Shown here piece by piece: positions 1-7,401 of a DNA stretch of 12,628 nucleotides. This DNA is from Pseudomonadota bacterium (GTDB lineage Bacteria; Pseudomonadota; Gammaproteobacteria; UBA4575), in contig VXPJ01000069.1 in NCBI GenBank assembly GCA_009839635.1, positions 1 to 12,628 of the forward strand. The letters are read 5' to 3'. The notes beneath the pieces are model-generated. The model ran no database searches and was not told the DNA's origin. It saw nothing but the letters and a program-made list of their open reading frames with translations. Made by a program: the position numbers and the translations under genes. Position 1 is the stretch's first letter. The number at the start of each line of letters is the position of its first letter.

Positions 1-243
1 GTCTAGAAGCTACTTCCCTACGAAGATGATCAACTGGTATCGCGATCGCAGGCCAAGCGATTGCTCTCACGGGTAGACCAATTCAAGGAAGTGCTGTTTG
101 ATTTCGATGACATTTCTGACATTGGACAGGCCTTCGCCGATGAGGTATTTCGTGTTTTCAAATCAGCGCACCCAGATATTACTATCCATTGCATAAACAC
201 CACAGAGGATATCAACAAGATGATTGCTCGGGTGAGCACCTAG
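1..243 (+). pseudogene. STAS-like DUF4325 domain protein, 3' part, probably broken
   Basis: The frame encodes a C-terminal domain that I recognise from memory as the STAS-like DUF4325 family. Typical stretches are LVSRSQAKRLL, then a strand of the form VLFDFDDI, then IGQAFADEVFRVF, and a final segment INTTEDINKMI. The family has no established biochemical function; it is often found fused to or beside regulatory and defence-type genes. An in-frame TAG lies at 4-6, just before KLLPYEDDQ, which still aligns with the family. No ATG follows before the SRSQ motif; the first usable start is TTG at 61, which would cut off half the motif. I therefore read it as the end of a gene whose upstream part lies outside the window and which carries a nonsense codon, unless a rare start (for example CTG at 34) is used. 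Base composition is lower in GC than the main block. Confidence 0.55.
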
Positions 244-374
244 ATCAGATGGTTTCATCGCACCCTTGATCTCTTTCCGAGGGTTTGCAGTGGCGATGGC
301 AAGTTGCTTGTTCTGTGTGCATTGATTACCATGGCGCAGCGATCATACAGGCTCCCCTTTATCACGACTCACTG

Positions 375-1157
375 ATGCGGATGCGACGAATCTTATGGCC
401 CATTGGCCTGTGGCTTGCGCTGACAGCCAATGGCTTTGCGGCCTGCGATCCGGAAGACGTGCAGTTCTACCTGGACAGGGGTTTCAGCCAGGAACAGATC
501 ACCAAGATCTGCTCGGTCGACACCTCCGACATCCCTGAATACACCCCGTATGAGCCGCCGGCGGTCGTCATCGAACGTGCACCTCGACGCGAGGTCCGGC
601 ATGGGCGCGGCCAGGATGCGCGTGTGCAGGCGACCGACATGGACCTCAGTGGCTTCACGGACCAGGAGCGCGCCGCGATCGAGACGCTTGTGTCCGGTGC
701 GGACGTGATCGGACTGATGGTGGACGAGGACTCGCTCCAGTACACCAAGCAGGCCTGCCTGGAGGTCCGAGAGGATCCGGACTTCCCCCAGCATCTCAAG
801 CTTTGCCCCGAGGTCGACTATCGCATCATGCGTGCTGGCCTAGGAGTCGGCAAGTACGGCCGTGAATTCGGGCTGTTCGGCAAGGCCACGGTCACCATCG
901 AGGGCATGATCCAGCGCTTCCCGCAGCAGGACTTCACCGAGTACCCGAGAAAGTACCAGCAAAAGCTCAAACCGCATTTCAACTGGCAGACACGCAGTAA
1001 ATCGACCCGCATCGCAATCCGGAGCGGATTCACGGCCAGCCAGATCGCCGCGGCCCTGAAGGCCCTGACCCGGAAGGCTGAAACAGGCCCTCGAACCGGT
1101 CAGCCGGAACCGGCCCGCAAGGACAAGAAAAAGCGCTGGTGGAATCCGTTTGACTGA
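375..1157 (+). CDS. exported protein of unknown function
   Basis: A 260-residue protein whose family I cannot name. I chose the ATG at 375, six bases ahead of another ATG at 381, because it places a normal signal peptide at the N-terminus: basic MRMRR, a hydrophobic core, then AANGFAA-like small residues before Cys24. The frame is open up to an ATG at 285, but that would bury the signal peptide. No strong ribosome site is visible. Cys24 could be a signal peptidase II site, but the -3 residue is Phe, so a lipobox is doubtful; cleavage near residues 22-23 is as likely. The mature part begins DPEDVQFYLDRGFSQEQI (25-42), and a similar GFTASQI stands at 218-224. Cysteines are at 24, 46, 128 and 144. 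The tail is strongly basic (KDKKKRWWNPFD). It is convergent with the porin gene. Role unknown; likely periplasmic. Confidence 0.7.
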   Translation: MRMRRILWPIGLWLALTANGFAACDPEDVQFYLDRGFSQEQITKICSVDTSDIPEYTPYEPPAVVIERAPRREVRHGRGQDARVQATDMDLSGFTDQERAAIETLVSGADVIGLMVDEDSLQYTKQACLEVREDPDFPQHLKLCPEVDYRIMRAGLGVGKYGREFGLFGKATVTIEGMIQRFPQQDFTEYPRKYQQKLKPHFNWQTRSKSTRIAIRSGFTASQIAAALKALTRKAETGPRTGQPEPARKDKKKRWWNPFD

Positions 1158-1218
1158 AACCGCCGGCGTATCGCCAGATCCAGTCAGGTCAAAGACAAGA
1201 ACAAAACCGAAGCCCTGT

Positions 1219-1244
1219 CCCGAGTGGCGAGTGCGCCACCCGGG
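1219..1244 (-). terminator. hairpin between convergent genes, possible terminator
   Basis: CCCG, one mismatch, GTGGCG, loop AGTG, CGCCAC, then CGGG: a 10-bp stem with a single A-C mismatch. Read on the minus strand it lies just past the porin stop codon and is followed, after about ten bases, by a T-rich stretch (CGGTTTTGTTCTTG). No T run follows on the plus strand. It may serve both convergent genes, but the T-tract is not adjacent, so termination is inferred. Confidence 0.45.
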
Positions 1245-1268
1245 AAGAGCGGTAGATAGAAGCGTTTC

Positions 1269-2489
1269 CTACAGTTCTGCTTCGAAGTCGTAGCGAAAGC
1301 CGACGCTGATGTGGTCTTCTTCTTCCCCGTGCTCGATGTCACGCTGGAGCCATTCCAGGTGGACGCGCAGGTTTTTGTTGAGCTGATTCTCCAGCGTCAG
1401 GTTGTAGCCATCGAAACTGCGGCGGGGGTAGGGATCTCCATTATCATTAAGCAGCATCTGGTCGTCGCCATCCCTGTCGAAATAGGAGGCCTTGAGCTTG
1501 TAGCCACCACCGAGGCCCATGGCCGCGGCCAAGTCAATCGAGGACTGGTCGTAATCCATGTTATCGACCGGGTTGTGGTCAACTTCTATATCCTGGTAGG
1601 TGACGGCGAGATACAGGTTCTCCGACACGTTCATGCTGGCCCCAAGTCCTGTGAAGGAGCGCTCGAAATCTTCGGCACCATGCTCTTCCAGGTAGGAGAC
1701 TCCGGCGTACAGTGGCCCCATGCTGTAGCCGATACCGACAGAGCCGGCATCCATATCGTCAGGTTCCGAGCTGCCGTCTTCTGCACCGCCCGCGCTGTTG
1801 TCCGGCGTGCCGTCAAAGCGTGCACCGGCCTGCAGGCTGAGGCCGCCCATATGGGCCATGTAGGTCACCAGCTGGTTGGTACGGAACGGGCTGATCTCAT
1901 CGTAGCCGAACGGGCTCGAACGGTGGTTGAAGATGTCGGTCACCTCCGCCACGATGTTGAAATGCGGGTCCCACTGCTTGCCGATGGCAATCTGGCCAAG
2001 CCCGGTCCTGAGTCCGACATAGGCCTGGCGCGCATCGCCGAAGTCACCATTCGCTTCAATGTCGACATCCCATTCACCCTGGTAGATGGCGGTCAGGCCC
2101 TCGCTGATATCCACATGGCCCTTTATGCCCACACGGGAGAGAAAGTCCGTCACGTCATAGGTGGTGTCAGTATCAAAGTCACTATAGGTGAGAGAAGGAC
2201 GCAGGCTGCCATAGACAACCACACCGTGCTTCTTCGATGCTTCCGCTACCGCATGCTTGGCATGGCTGTCCGCTGCGGTGGCCACCTCCTTGAGATGCTC
2301 CACCTGCTTTTGCAGTGCCTCCAACTGGCGTTGCTGCTCCTTGATGGTCTCTACCAGCGACTCCAGGGTGTGCATGTCTGCGCCCCCGCCCGCCTGAACA
2401 GAGCCCGCCATGAACATAGCCATCGCAACCACGAAGACCTGTAGGGGCTTCATGGCCTTGCGCAATGTAATCAAATTGAAATAGTTCAT
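1269..2489 (-). CDS. outer-membrane porin with N-terminal coiled coil
   Basis: A 406-residue porin of the Gram-negative Porin_4 type, expected to form trimeric 16-strand barrels for passive diffusion of small solutes. The start at 2489 is preceded by AAAGGA at a good distance; an internal Met13 would give a tighter signal peptide but has only a weak AAGG. The signal peptide ends near GSVQA (29-33). A heptad-rich region follows (about 39-75, VETIKEQQRQLEALQKQVEHLKEV), predicted as a coiled coil, as in porins with periplasmic stalks. The barrel begins at VVVYGSLRPSL (90-100) and continues through classic porin segments such as FLSRVGIKG and QAYVGLRTGLGQIAIGKQWDP. The loops are rich in acidic residues, which hints at cation preference or a salty habitat. 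The chain ends YDFEAEL rather than in the usual terminal Phe. It is divergent from gdh. Confidence 0.9.
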   Translation of the reverse strand: MNYFNLITLRKAMKPLQVFVVAMAMFMAGSVQAGGGADMHTLESLVETIKEQQRQLEALQKQVEHLKEVATAADSHAKHAVAEASKKHGVVVYGSLRPSLTYSDFDTDTTYDVTDFLSRVGIKGHVDISEGLTAIYQGEWDVDIEANGDFGDARQAYVGLRTGLGQIAIGKQWDPHFNIVAEVTDIFNHRSSPFGYDEISPFRTNQLVTYMAHMGGLSLQAGARFDGTPDNSAGGAEDGSSEPDDMDAGSVGIGYSMGPLYAGVSYLEEHGAEDFERSFTGLGASMNVSENLYLAVTYQDIEVDHNPVDNMDYDQSSIDLAAAMGLGGGYKLKASYFDRDGDDQMLLNDNGDPYPRRSFDGYNLTLENQLNKNLRVHLEWLQRDIEHGEEEDHISVGFRYDFEAEL

Positions 2490-2524
2490 TGGTATGGTCC
2501 TTTGGGTTCACTCCGGATTTCACG

Positions 2525-2544
2525 ATTATACCCTATATATAGGG
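2525..2544 (-). promoter_or_regulatory. porin -10 box with abutting 14-bp palindrome
   Basis: On the minus strand a perfect TATAAT (2525-2530) lies 35 bases ahead of the porin start codon. Directly upstream is the perfect 14-bp palindrome CCCTATATATAGGG (2531-2544), which occupies most of the -10/-35 spacer. No good -35 hexamer is seen at 16-19 bp, so the promoter probably depends on, or is blocked by, a protein bound to the dyad. The regulator is not identified. Confidence 0.55.
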
Positions 2545-2601
2545 GCCATAAAATCCAGTCGGTCTAGATGTTGTATTTTTGTTGTTGTTACTCCCCTTTC
2601 A

Positions 2602-2632
2602 TTGAAATGAAGTAATCCCTTAGGGGTATACT
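2602..2632 (+). promoter_or_regulatory. gdh promoter with CCCTTAGGG dyad in a 19-bp spacer
   Basis: TTGAAA (2602-2607) and TATACT (2627-2632) are separated by 19 bp, longer than the usual 17. The inverted repeat CCCT-T-AGGG (2617-2625) lies within the spacer and ends one base before the -10. A long spacer with an internal dyad recalls promoters twisted by MerR-type activators, but the operator could belong to another family. The transcript would begin near 2639, leaving a leader of about 119 bases. Confidence 0.5.
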
Positions 2633-2655
2633 AAAACACTCGGCACCCGGCGACA

Positions 2656-2675
2656 AGGGGCTCCGAGCGCCTTTT
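2656..2675 (+). promoter_or_regulatory. hairpin plus T-run in the gdh leader
   Basis: AGGGGCT, loop CCG, then AGCGCCTT forms a seven-pair stem with one bulged G and one G-U pair, followed by a TTTT run (2672-2675). It falls inside the predicted 5' leader of glutamate dehydrogenase. It could be a weak attenuator or just leader structure; no leader peptide or known riboswitch was recognised. Confidence 0.25.
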
Positions 2676-2757
2676 ATGTACACAACATTCCTGTGAACCC
2701 CTGCGTACTTTTGCCGGTCTGATGAGTAGGACGTGGAGATAGGTCAGGGAATACCCG

Positions 2758-4050
2758 ATGAGTAACACCTTCCAGGATGCCAAGGCCCGCTTGGCCGATG
2801 TGTTCAGCCGCATCGAGGCCTCCGATGATGTCGACGAGCGCCTCGCGCATCCCAAGATCATGCTGGAGGTCAACATCCCGTTGCGCATGGATGACGGGCG
2901 CCTTCGCGTACTGCGGGGCTACCGGGTGCAATACAACGACATCCGCGGGCCGACCAAGGGCGGGGTGCGGTTCCATCCGCAGGTGAGCGCCGACGAGGTC
3001 ACCTCGCTGGCCTTCTGGATGACCATCAAGTGCGCGGTCGCCGGCCTGCCCTACGGCGGGGCCAAGGGCGGGGTCGCCGTGGATGCGAAATCGCTCTCGC
3101 GCCTCGAGCTTGAGCGTCTCTCTCGAGGCTACATCCGTGCCATTGCCGACATCATCGGGCCGACGCGCGACATCCCGGCCCCGGACATGTACACCAATGC
3201 CACCATCATGGGCTGGATGGCGGACGAGTACTACACCATCGTGCGCAAGAACGTGCCCGGGGTCATCACCGGCAAGCCCGTACACTTGGGCGGCTCGCTG
3301 GGGCGCGAGGCCGCCACCGGCCAAGGCGCTTTGTTCGTACTGGAGCGCTGGGTGGAGCGCGCCGGGCTGGATCCCAATAAAATGCGCATCGCCGTACAGG
3401 GTTTCGGCAATGCCGGGGCGCATTTCGCCTGTCTCGCCCACCAAGCGGGGTACCACATCGTCGCGATCTCCGATTCCAGGGGTGCGGTGTATTCCGATGC
3501 CGGCCTGGACCCGGAGCTGCTGATGGCCCAGAAACGCACGCACCGGGAAATCAGCCAGATGCTGTACTGCGACTCCTCGGTGTGCGAGTCGAACATCTAC
3601 AAGGTCATCACTAACCAGGAGTTGCTGGAGCTCGACGTCGACGTGCTGGCGCTCGCGGCCCTGGAAAACCAGGTCACCGAAGAGAACGTGGAACGCATCC
3701 AGGCTTCCAGTCTGCTTGAGGTCGCCAACGGCCCGGTGGACTCACACAGCGATACCGTGCTGCAGCAGCGTGGCATCACCGTGCTGCCCGACGTGCTGGT
3801 GAACTCCGGCGGGGTGACGGTCAGCTATTTCGAATGGCTGCAAAACCGCTCCGGGCTCTACTGGGAGGAAGCCGAGGTGACGCGTCGCCTGAAAAAGACC
3901 ATGGAGCGTGAGGCCGACCATATTTTCGAGGCGGCCGAGGACGAGGGCGTGAGCCTTCGAACCGCGGCCTACCTGCACGGGGTCAAGCGCATCGTCGGGG
4001 CCATTCGCGAACAGGGCACCGAGGAATATTTCGCGCAGGATCCGGGCTAA
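2758..4050 (+). CDS. gdhA: glutamate dehydrogenase (Glu/Leu/Phe/Val family)
   Basis: A 430-residue amino-acid dehydrogenase of the hexameric Glu/Leu/Phe/Val family. It catalyses reversible oxidative deamination of glutamate to 2-oxoglutarate and ammonium with NAD(P). Length is normal for the short hexameric class. Visible motifs are GPTKGGVRFHP (64-74), the catalytic lysine in LPYGGAKGG (Lys103), the active-site Asp in IPAPDM (Asp143), the Rossmann glycine motif GFGNAG (215-220), and the C-terminal NSGGVTVSYFEW (349-360). An acidic residue (Asp239 in ISDSRG) ends the second Rossmann strand, which favours NAD over NADP, though this is only suggestive. The ATG is preceded by AGGGA seven bases upstream. 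The cytoplasmic enzyme links amino-acid import by the aap genes further right to carbon and nitrogen metabolism. Leucine or valine dehydrogenase is less likely on length and motifs. Confidence 0.93.
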   Translation: MSNTFQDAKARLADVFSRIEASDDVDERLAHPKIMLEVNIPLRMDDGRLRVLRGYRVQYNDIRGPTKGGVRFHPQVSADEVTSLAFWMTIKCAVAGLPYGGAKGGVAVDAKSLSRLELERLSRGYIRAIADIIGPTRDIPAPDMYTNATIMGWMADEYYTIVRKNVPGVITGKPVHLGGSLGREAATGQGALFVLERWVERAGLDPNKMRIAVQGFGNAGAHFACLAHQAGYHIVAISDSRGAVYSDAGLDPELLMAQKRTHREISQMLYCDSSVCESNIYKVITNQELLELDVDVLALAALENQVTEENVERIQASSLLEVANGPVDSHSDTVLQQRGITVLPDVLVNSGGVTVSYFEWLQNRSGLYWEEAEVTRRLKKTMEREADHIFEAAEDEGVSLRTAAYLHGVKRIVGAIREQGTEEYFAQDPG

Positions 4051-4120
4051 CCCACGCCCTTGCTCGTTGCCGCCGTGGTACCATGGGCCTTCCCATGAAT
4101 TCCGATCACAGGAGGACATC

Positions 4121-4402
4121 ATGACCACGTTCTTCATGTTTGGAAGCTACTCAAAGGAATCCCTGGAAGGGATCGATGCATTACGCACCGAGAAAGCAAA
4201 GAAACTGATTCAGGATGCCGGGGGGGAGACCGTCGGGATCTACACGCTGCTCGGGTCCACCGACCTGGTACTGATTGTCAAACTGCCGGATATCGAAGCG
4301 GCCGCGAAGATTTCCCTGGGACTGAGCCGACTCACGGGCGCAAGGTTCCAGACTGCTCCTGCACTGGACATCGACACCTTCGATGCCCTCGCCGCAGAAT
4401 AG
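4121..4402 (+). CDS. GYD-domain protein
   Basis: A 93-residue protein of the GYD family, small ferredoxin-like alpha/beta proteins with no assigned reaction. The N-terminus FFMFGSYSKESLEGI and the central block GIYTLLGSTDLVLIVKLPD, ending in an ISLGLSRLTGARFQT segment, fit the family along its whole length. The start is set by a strong AGGAGGA (4110-4116) four bases before the ATG; an in-frame ATG at 4067 lacks such a site and would add residues unlike the family. It lies 70 bases downstream of glutamate dehydrogenase on the same strand with no clear terminator between, so co-transcription is likely. It is cytoplasmic, with no signal peptide. Family members are often described as dimers; the role here is unknown. 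Confidence 0.85.
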   Translation: MTTFFMFGSYSKESLEGIDALRTEKAKKLIQDAGGETVGIYTLLGSTDLVLIVKLPDIEAAAKISLGLSRLTGARFQTAPALDIDTFDALAAE

Positions 4403-4458
4403 CTAGGCCGATCCGCGTATCCGTGGCGGACCGTTGTGCGCCGGATTCTCCCATGCCC

Positions 4459-5220
4459 TTAGCGGGGCGCGGGTGACGAGTCGTAGGCGCGGCGGTATTC
4501 GCTGGACAATTGCCTGGCACGTTCGCGCTCACCTGGTGTGAGGATTTCGTCAATCATGGCCATGGCCTTCGTGGCCGCGGCATCCCCGCGTGCGGCCGCG
4601 ATGCTGATCCAGGCGTAGGCCTGCACGTGATCGCGGGGTACTCCGGTGCCGCGGATGTACATGGCGCCGAGCTTGGACTGGGCTGGGGCATTGCCCTGCT
4701 CGGCCGCTTTCATCCACCAGCGCACCGCCTCGGCATCGTCCTTTTCCACCCCCATCCCCTTGTAGTACATGAGACCGAGGTCGTGCTGGGCCAGGGGGTA
4801 TCCCTGCTCGGCCGCGACCCGAAACCAGTGCACGGCCAGCACTTCATCCTTGGCCACTCCATGCCCGAACGCATGTACCACACCCAGCGCGTATTGGGCT
4901 GCGGCATGTTCCTGTGCCGCAGCCTTGCGAAACCAGTACACCGCCGCACGTGCATCCCGTGCTAGGGCTTCGCCTTCGGCATACATGAGACCCAGCCTGA
5001 ACTGAGCCCAGGCATGTCCTGCCTCAGCCGCGTTACGATATCGGTCAACAGTGTACCGATCGGTCTCACTGGGCACCTTATCCAGGCCGGACCCCACGCC
5101 TGAACCAAGGGGTGCTAGCACCCCGCCCGGTTCAACCGGAGCGCGATCCGCCTGCATACCAGCTATAGCCAGGGTGGGCAAGATCCCCACCAGCCAAGCC
5201 GTGAGCACGAGCCTGAACAT
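4459..5220 (-). CDS. secreted Sel1-repeat protein
   Basis: A 253-residue exported protein made of Sel1-like repeats, a TPR-related alpha-solenoid used for protein-protein contacts. From the chosen ATG at 5220 the chain opens with a Sec signal peptide (MFRLVLTAWLVGILPTLAIA), followed by a flexible Gly/Pro-rich stretch. Four ~36-residue repeats follow at about 65-100, 101-136, 137-172 and 173-208, with the pattern A-x-x-LG-x-MY-x-x-G-x-GV-x-x-D-x-x-A-x-x-W-x-x-x-AA. The last repeat is the YAWISIAAA variant that often closes Sel1 arrays, then a charged helical tail. A longer start (ATG at 5259) is open but places 13 residues before the signal peptide. Ribosome sites are weak for both. It is convergent with the GYD gene. 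The partner is unknown; probably a periplasmic scaffold. Confidence 0.85.
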   Translation of the reverse strand: MFRLVLTAWLVGILPTLAIAGMQADRAPVEPGGVLAPLGSGVGSGLDKVPSETDRYTVDRYRNAAEAGHAWAQFRLGLMYAEGEALARDARAAVYWFRKAAAQEHAAAQYALGVVHAFGHGVAKDEVLAVHWFRVAAEQGYPLAQHDLGLMYYKGMGVEKDDAEAVRWWMKAAEQGNAPAQSKLGAMYIRGTGVPRDHVQAYAWISIAAARGDAAATKAMAMIDEILTPGERERARQLSSEYRRAYDSSPAPR

Positions 5221-5380
5221 GGAAGATGTATACCCCAAATTCAATCCCGGCAGAATCATCCCCCGGAGATACGCAGCGCTTGACCCGGGCGGAACGTTTG
5301 AGCCGCCTGCATCGGCAGAGCTTGGATTTGTTTCCGTGCTGGTGACCCGGGAGGGGGCTGAGGGGCAGGTCGCAGCGGCT

Positions 5381-5989
5381 TTACTGACAGGAGAAACTTA
5401 CGGTCGACTCGATCCTCGGCTGTGAGGTAATAAGCGTGAGGTCGATATCACCATAATAGCCGTCCGCACACCGGAATGAGATGAATATGCTGTCCCCGAA
5501 AGGTTCTGTGCCGAATATGTTGCCTGCATCCAGGCCATCGGTCCAACTGAACCCATATCCCCCCAGATAGGCATCGACCGGCTCCGGCGTCAAAAGAAAG
5601 GATGCCCAGCGTCCAGTCGAACTCTTTACCTCGAACTCGACACCTGTGAGTGGGACCCGCTGCTGCGATACGGGTGGTGGCGACACGGGACTTACCTGCT
5701 GCTGTGCCGGGGGTTGCGAGGCAGGGCTTGCAGGCGGCGTGATCATGATTTCGGAAGCCCGGTTTGCAGGCAGCGTGTTTGCCGGCGAGGGGTCCATGGT
5801 CTCAGGCGCGGATGAGCCTCCGCCACCCCCTCCACTGCAGGCCGAGATGCCCAGCAGGGCCAATGCGATGGCGAGTGCTATGCAAGTCCTGGATTCAGGC
5901 TGGCTTCGATATTTCGTTTCAGTGACCCGTCCTGCATGTACCCCTGACTGCTGTCCAAGCATCCCCGCTACAAGCAACAGACCGTTCAC
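5381..5989 (-). CDS. putative lipoprotein, unknown function, coupled to inverse autotransporter
   Basis: Up to 202 residues, family not recognised. The GTG start at 5989 overlaps the stop of the upstream inverse-autotransporter gene in the four bases GTGA, which points to translational coupling; an ATG at 5962 is an alternative. A hydrophobic segment (TCIALAIALALLGISAC, 35-51) ends in an acceptable lipobox with Cys51, so the mature protein should be a lipid-anchored envelope protein. After the Cys come six glycines and a long Pro/Ser/Gln-rich linker (about 52-112), typical of a flexible tether. A compact C-terminal domain of about 90 residues follows, rich in Gly, Phe and Asp (FSWTDGLDAGNIFG), with two cysteines (FRCADGYYG and the terminal SFSCQ) that could form a disulfide. 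The N-terminal region before the hydrophobic core is unusually long, so the real start may lie further in. Confidence 0.65.
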   Translation of the reverse strand: MNGLLLVAGMLGQQSGVHAGRVTETKYRSQPESRTCIALAIALALLGISACSGGGGGGSSAPETMDPSPANTLPANRASEIMITPPASPASQPPAQQQVSPVSPPPVSQQRVPLTGVEFEVKSSTGRWASFLLTPEPVDAYLGGYGFSWTDGLDAGNIFGTEPFGDSIFISFRCADGYYGDIDLTLITSQPRIESTVSFSCQ

Positions 5990-7401
5990 GAGACCAGTGA
6001 GACTGTGGCACTCAGGCTGCGGTTTTCCTGCTGATCATCATTTTGCAACAACTGAAAGGAAACCCTGCCGCTGGTCGCACCCTGCGAAATCACCATCTGC
6101 ACCGGCTGGTCGACAAAATCCACGCCGGGTACGGCGGGGTTGTCACCGCTTCCCGGCACCAGGCGGACCTCGAGCGTGGTGTCCGCCTCGACCGCAGACG
6201 CCAGCACGACTTCCAGTTCCACCGTTTCGCCACTGGACGCTTCATCCTGCAGAAAATAGATCTCCACCTCGCCGCTGATCCCGGTAACCTCGCTCAGGGT
6301 CGCTACCCGGATGCGCCCGGTGTCCTCGACCGGTCGCCACAGCTGGGATTCGTCCGAGGTGGACGTGTCCTCGGTCACCCCCAGCCCTTGCCAGCGTGGC
6401 GCCCTCGATAGCTGGCCGAACGGAATCCGCAGCCCGGCATGCAGGGACAGTCCGCCTTCCCGCGTACTCGCATGGTCGTACTCGCCGGTCAGGTTCAGCC
6501 ATGGATGCGGTCGCAGTCCAAAGCCGAGGCGCATGCCATCTGTCCAGCGCCCGGAACCGTCCTCGGCCTGCCAGCGATAACCGGTGGCGTGCATGCGCAA
6601 GGTGGTGGTCAGGTCGAGACGGGTGCCGAACTCCGCTCCCTCGAGGGCGCGCTCTTTTTGCCCCAGGCGGTTGGTGCGCCAGCCCGTGGTCGGGCTGTAA
6701 TAGCGAAACGAGCCGTTCCCAAGACGGCCCTGGTAGTCGATCCCGGAGACCAGCACCTCGTGCTGCGACTCGACATTATGCTGTTGCAACAGGGAGACGC
6801 CGAGGATATCCGCATCCGCCTGTCCGCCCATGCGAAAGCGGTAGACGAGCCCGAACCGAAGATCGTTGTGTAACCGCCCTTCGCCGTCCCACCAGCGGGT
6901 GATACCCTGCTGCACAAACAGTGCGGAGGTCGACGGCTCGGACAGTGCCAGGGACGTGTCGCCGGCGAACGGGATGACGACGTCCAGCTCTCCGCCGATG
7001 CGCACGCCATCACCGAGCATGGAGGCGGTCGGGTTCGCGACCACCTGGAAGTGGGGGCCAAAAGCCTGCACGCCGTGCTCGCGCACCTGACTGGCGCCTT
7101 CATTCAGCAGATAATTCAGGCCCTGACCGATGAGACAGTCAGCCCCGTCAGACAGTGCCTCGCCGAACGCGGTCTCGCATGCGCCCACCTGTGATGAGAA
7201 TCCTTCAAGATGTGGCTCGGTCGAATCGGACCGGGCCAAGGCAGGTGCGAGCACCAGCCCGGCGACACATGCAAAAGCTGCAACGCGCCATGAGCGGCGG
7301 ATGAATGATGAGCAGGGATCAGAAGGCGGGTGCGGGGCCTGCACGCGTGCTGCGGGCACGCAGGCATCCTGCTCTCCGGGTATGATTTCACAATGCTCCA
7401 T
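5986..7401 (-). CDS. inverse autotransporter beta-barrel protein with short Calx-beta-like passenger
   Basis: About 471 residues. The region around 95-335 resembles the inverse autotransporter (intimin/invasin) beta-domain, an outer-membrane barrel that exports its own C-terminal passenger. Signs are FGPHFQVVANPTASMLGDG, alternating strands such as LRFGLVYRFRMGG, HNDLRFG, and GMRLGFGLRPHPWLNLTGEYDH, then LHAGLRIPFGQL closing the barrel. Residues about 372-470 (SGEVEIYF, GVDFVDQPVQ, GRVSFQLLQNDDQQEN) fit a single Calx-beta-like domain, so the passenger is very short for this family. A hydrophobic export segment is at about 39-56 (RVAAFACVAGLVLAPALA). The start is uncertain: ATG at 7401 was chosen, with GTG at 7512 and GTG at 7359 or 7344 as alternatives; none has a well-placed ribosome site. 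It shares a four-base overlap with the lipoprotein gene. Confidence 0.75.
   Translation of the reverse strand: MEHCEIIPGEQDACVPAARVQAPHPPSDPCSSFIRRSWRVAAFACVAGLVLAPALARSDSTEPHLEGFSSQVGACETAFGEALSDGADCLIGQGLNYLLNEGASQVREHGVQAFGPHFQVVANPTASMLGDGVRIGGELDVVIPFAGDTSLALSEPSTSALFVQQGITRWWDGEGRLHNDLRFGLVYRFRMGGQADADILGVSLLQQHNVESQHEVLVSGIDYQGRLGNGSFRYYSPTTGWRTNRLGQKERALEGAEFGTRLDLTTTLRMHATGYRWQAEDGSGRWTDGMRLGFGLRPHPWLNLTGEYDHASTREGGLSLHAGLRIPFGQLSRAPRWQGLGVTEDTSTSDESQLWRPVEDTGRIRVATLSEVTGISGEVEIYFLQDEASSGETVELEVVLASAVEADTTLEVRLVPGSGDNPAVPGVDFVDQPVQMVISQGATSGRVSFQLLQNDDQQENRSLSATVSLVS

Noticed and set aside
1311..2444. 377-codon open frame on the plus strand opposite the porin
   Set aside because: It is the antisense shadow of a clear porin; composition is low-complexity Val/His/Ala with no family resemblance.
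2720..2745. Hammerhead-like CTGATGAG in the gdh leader
   Set aside because: The required GAAA partner and flanking stems are missing.
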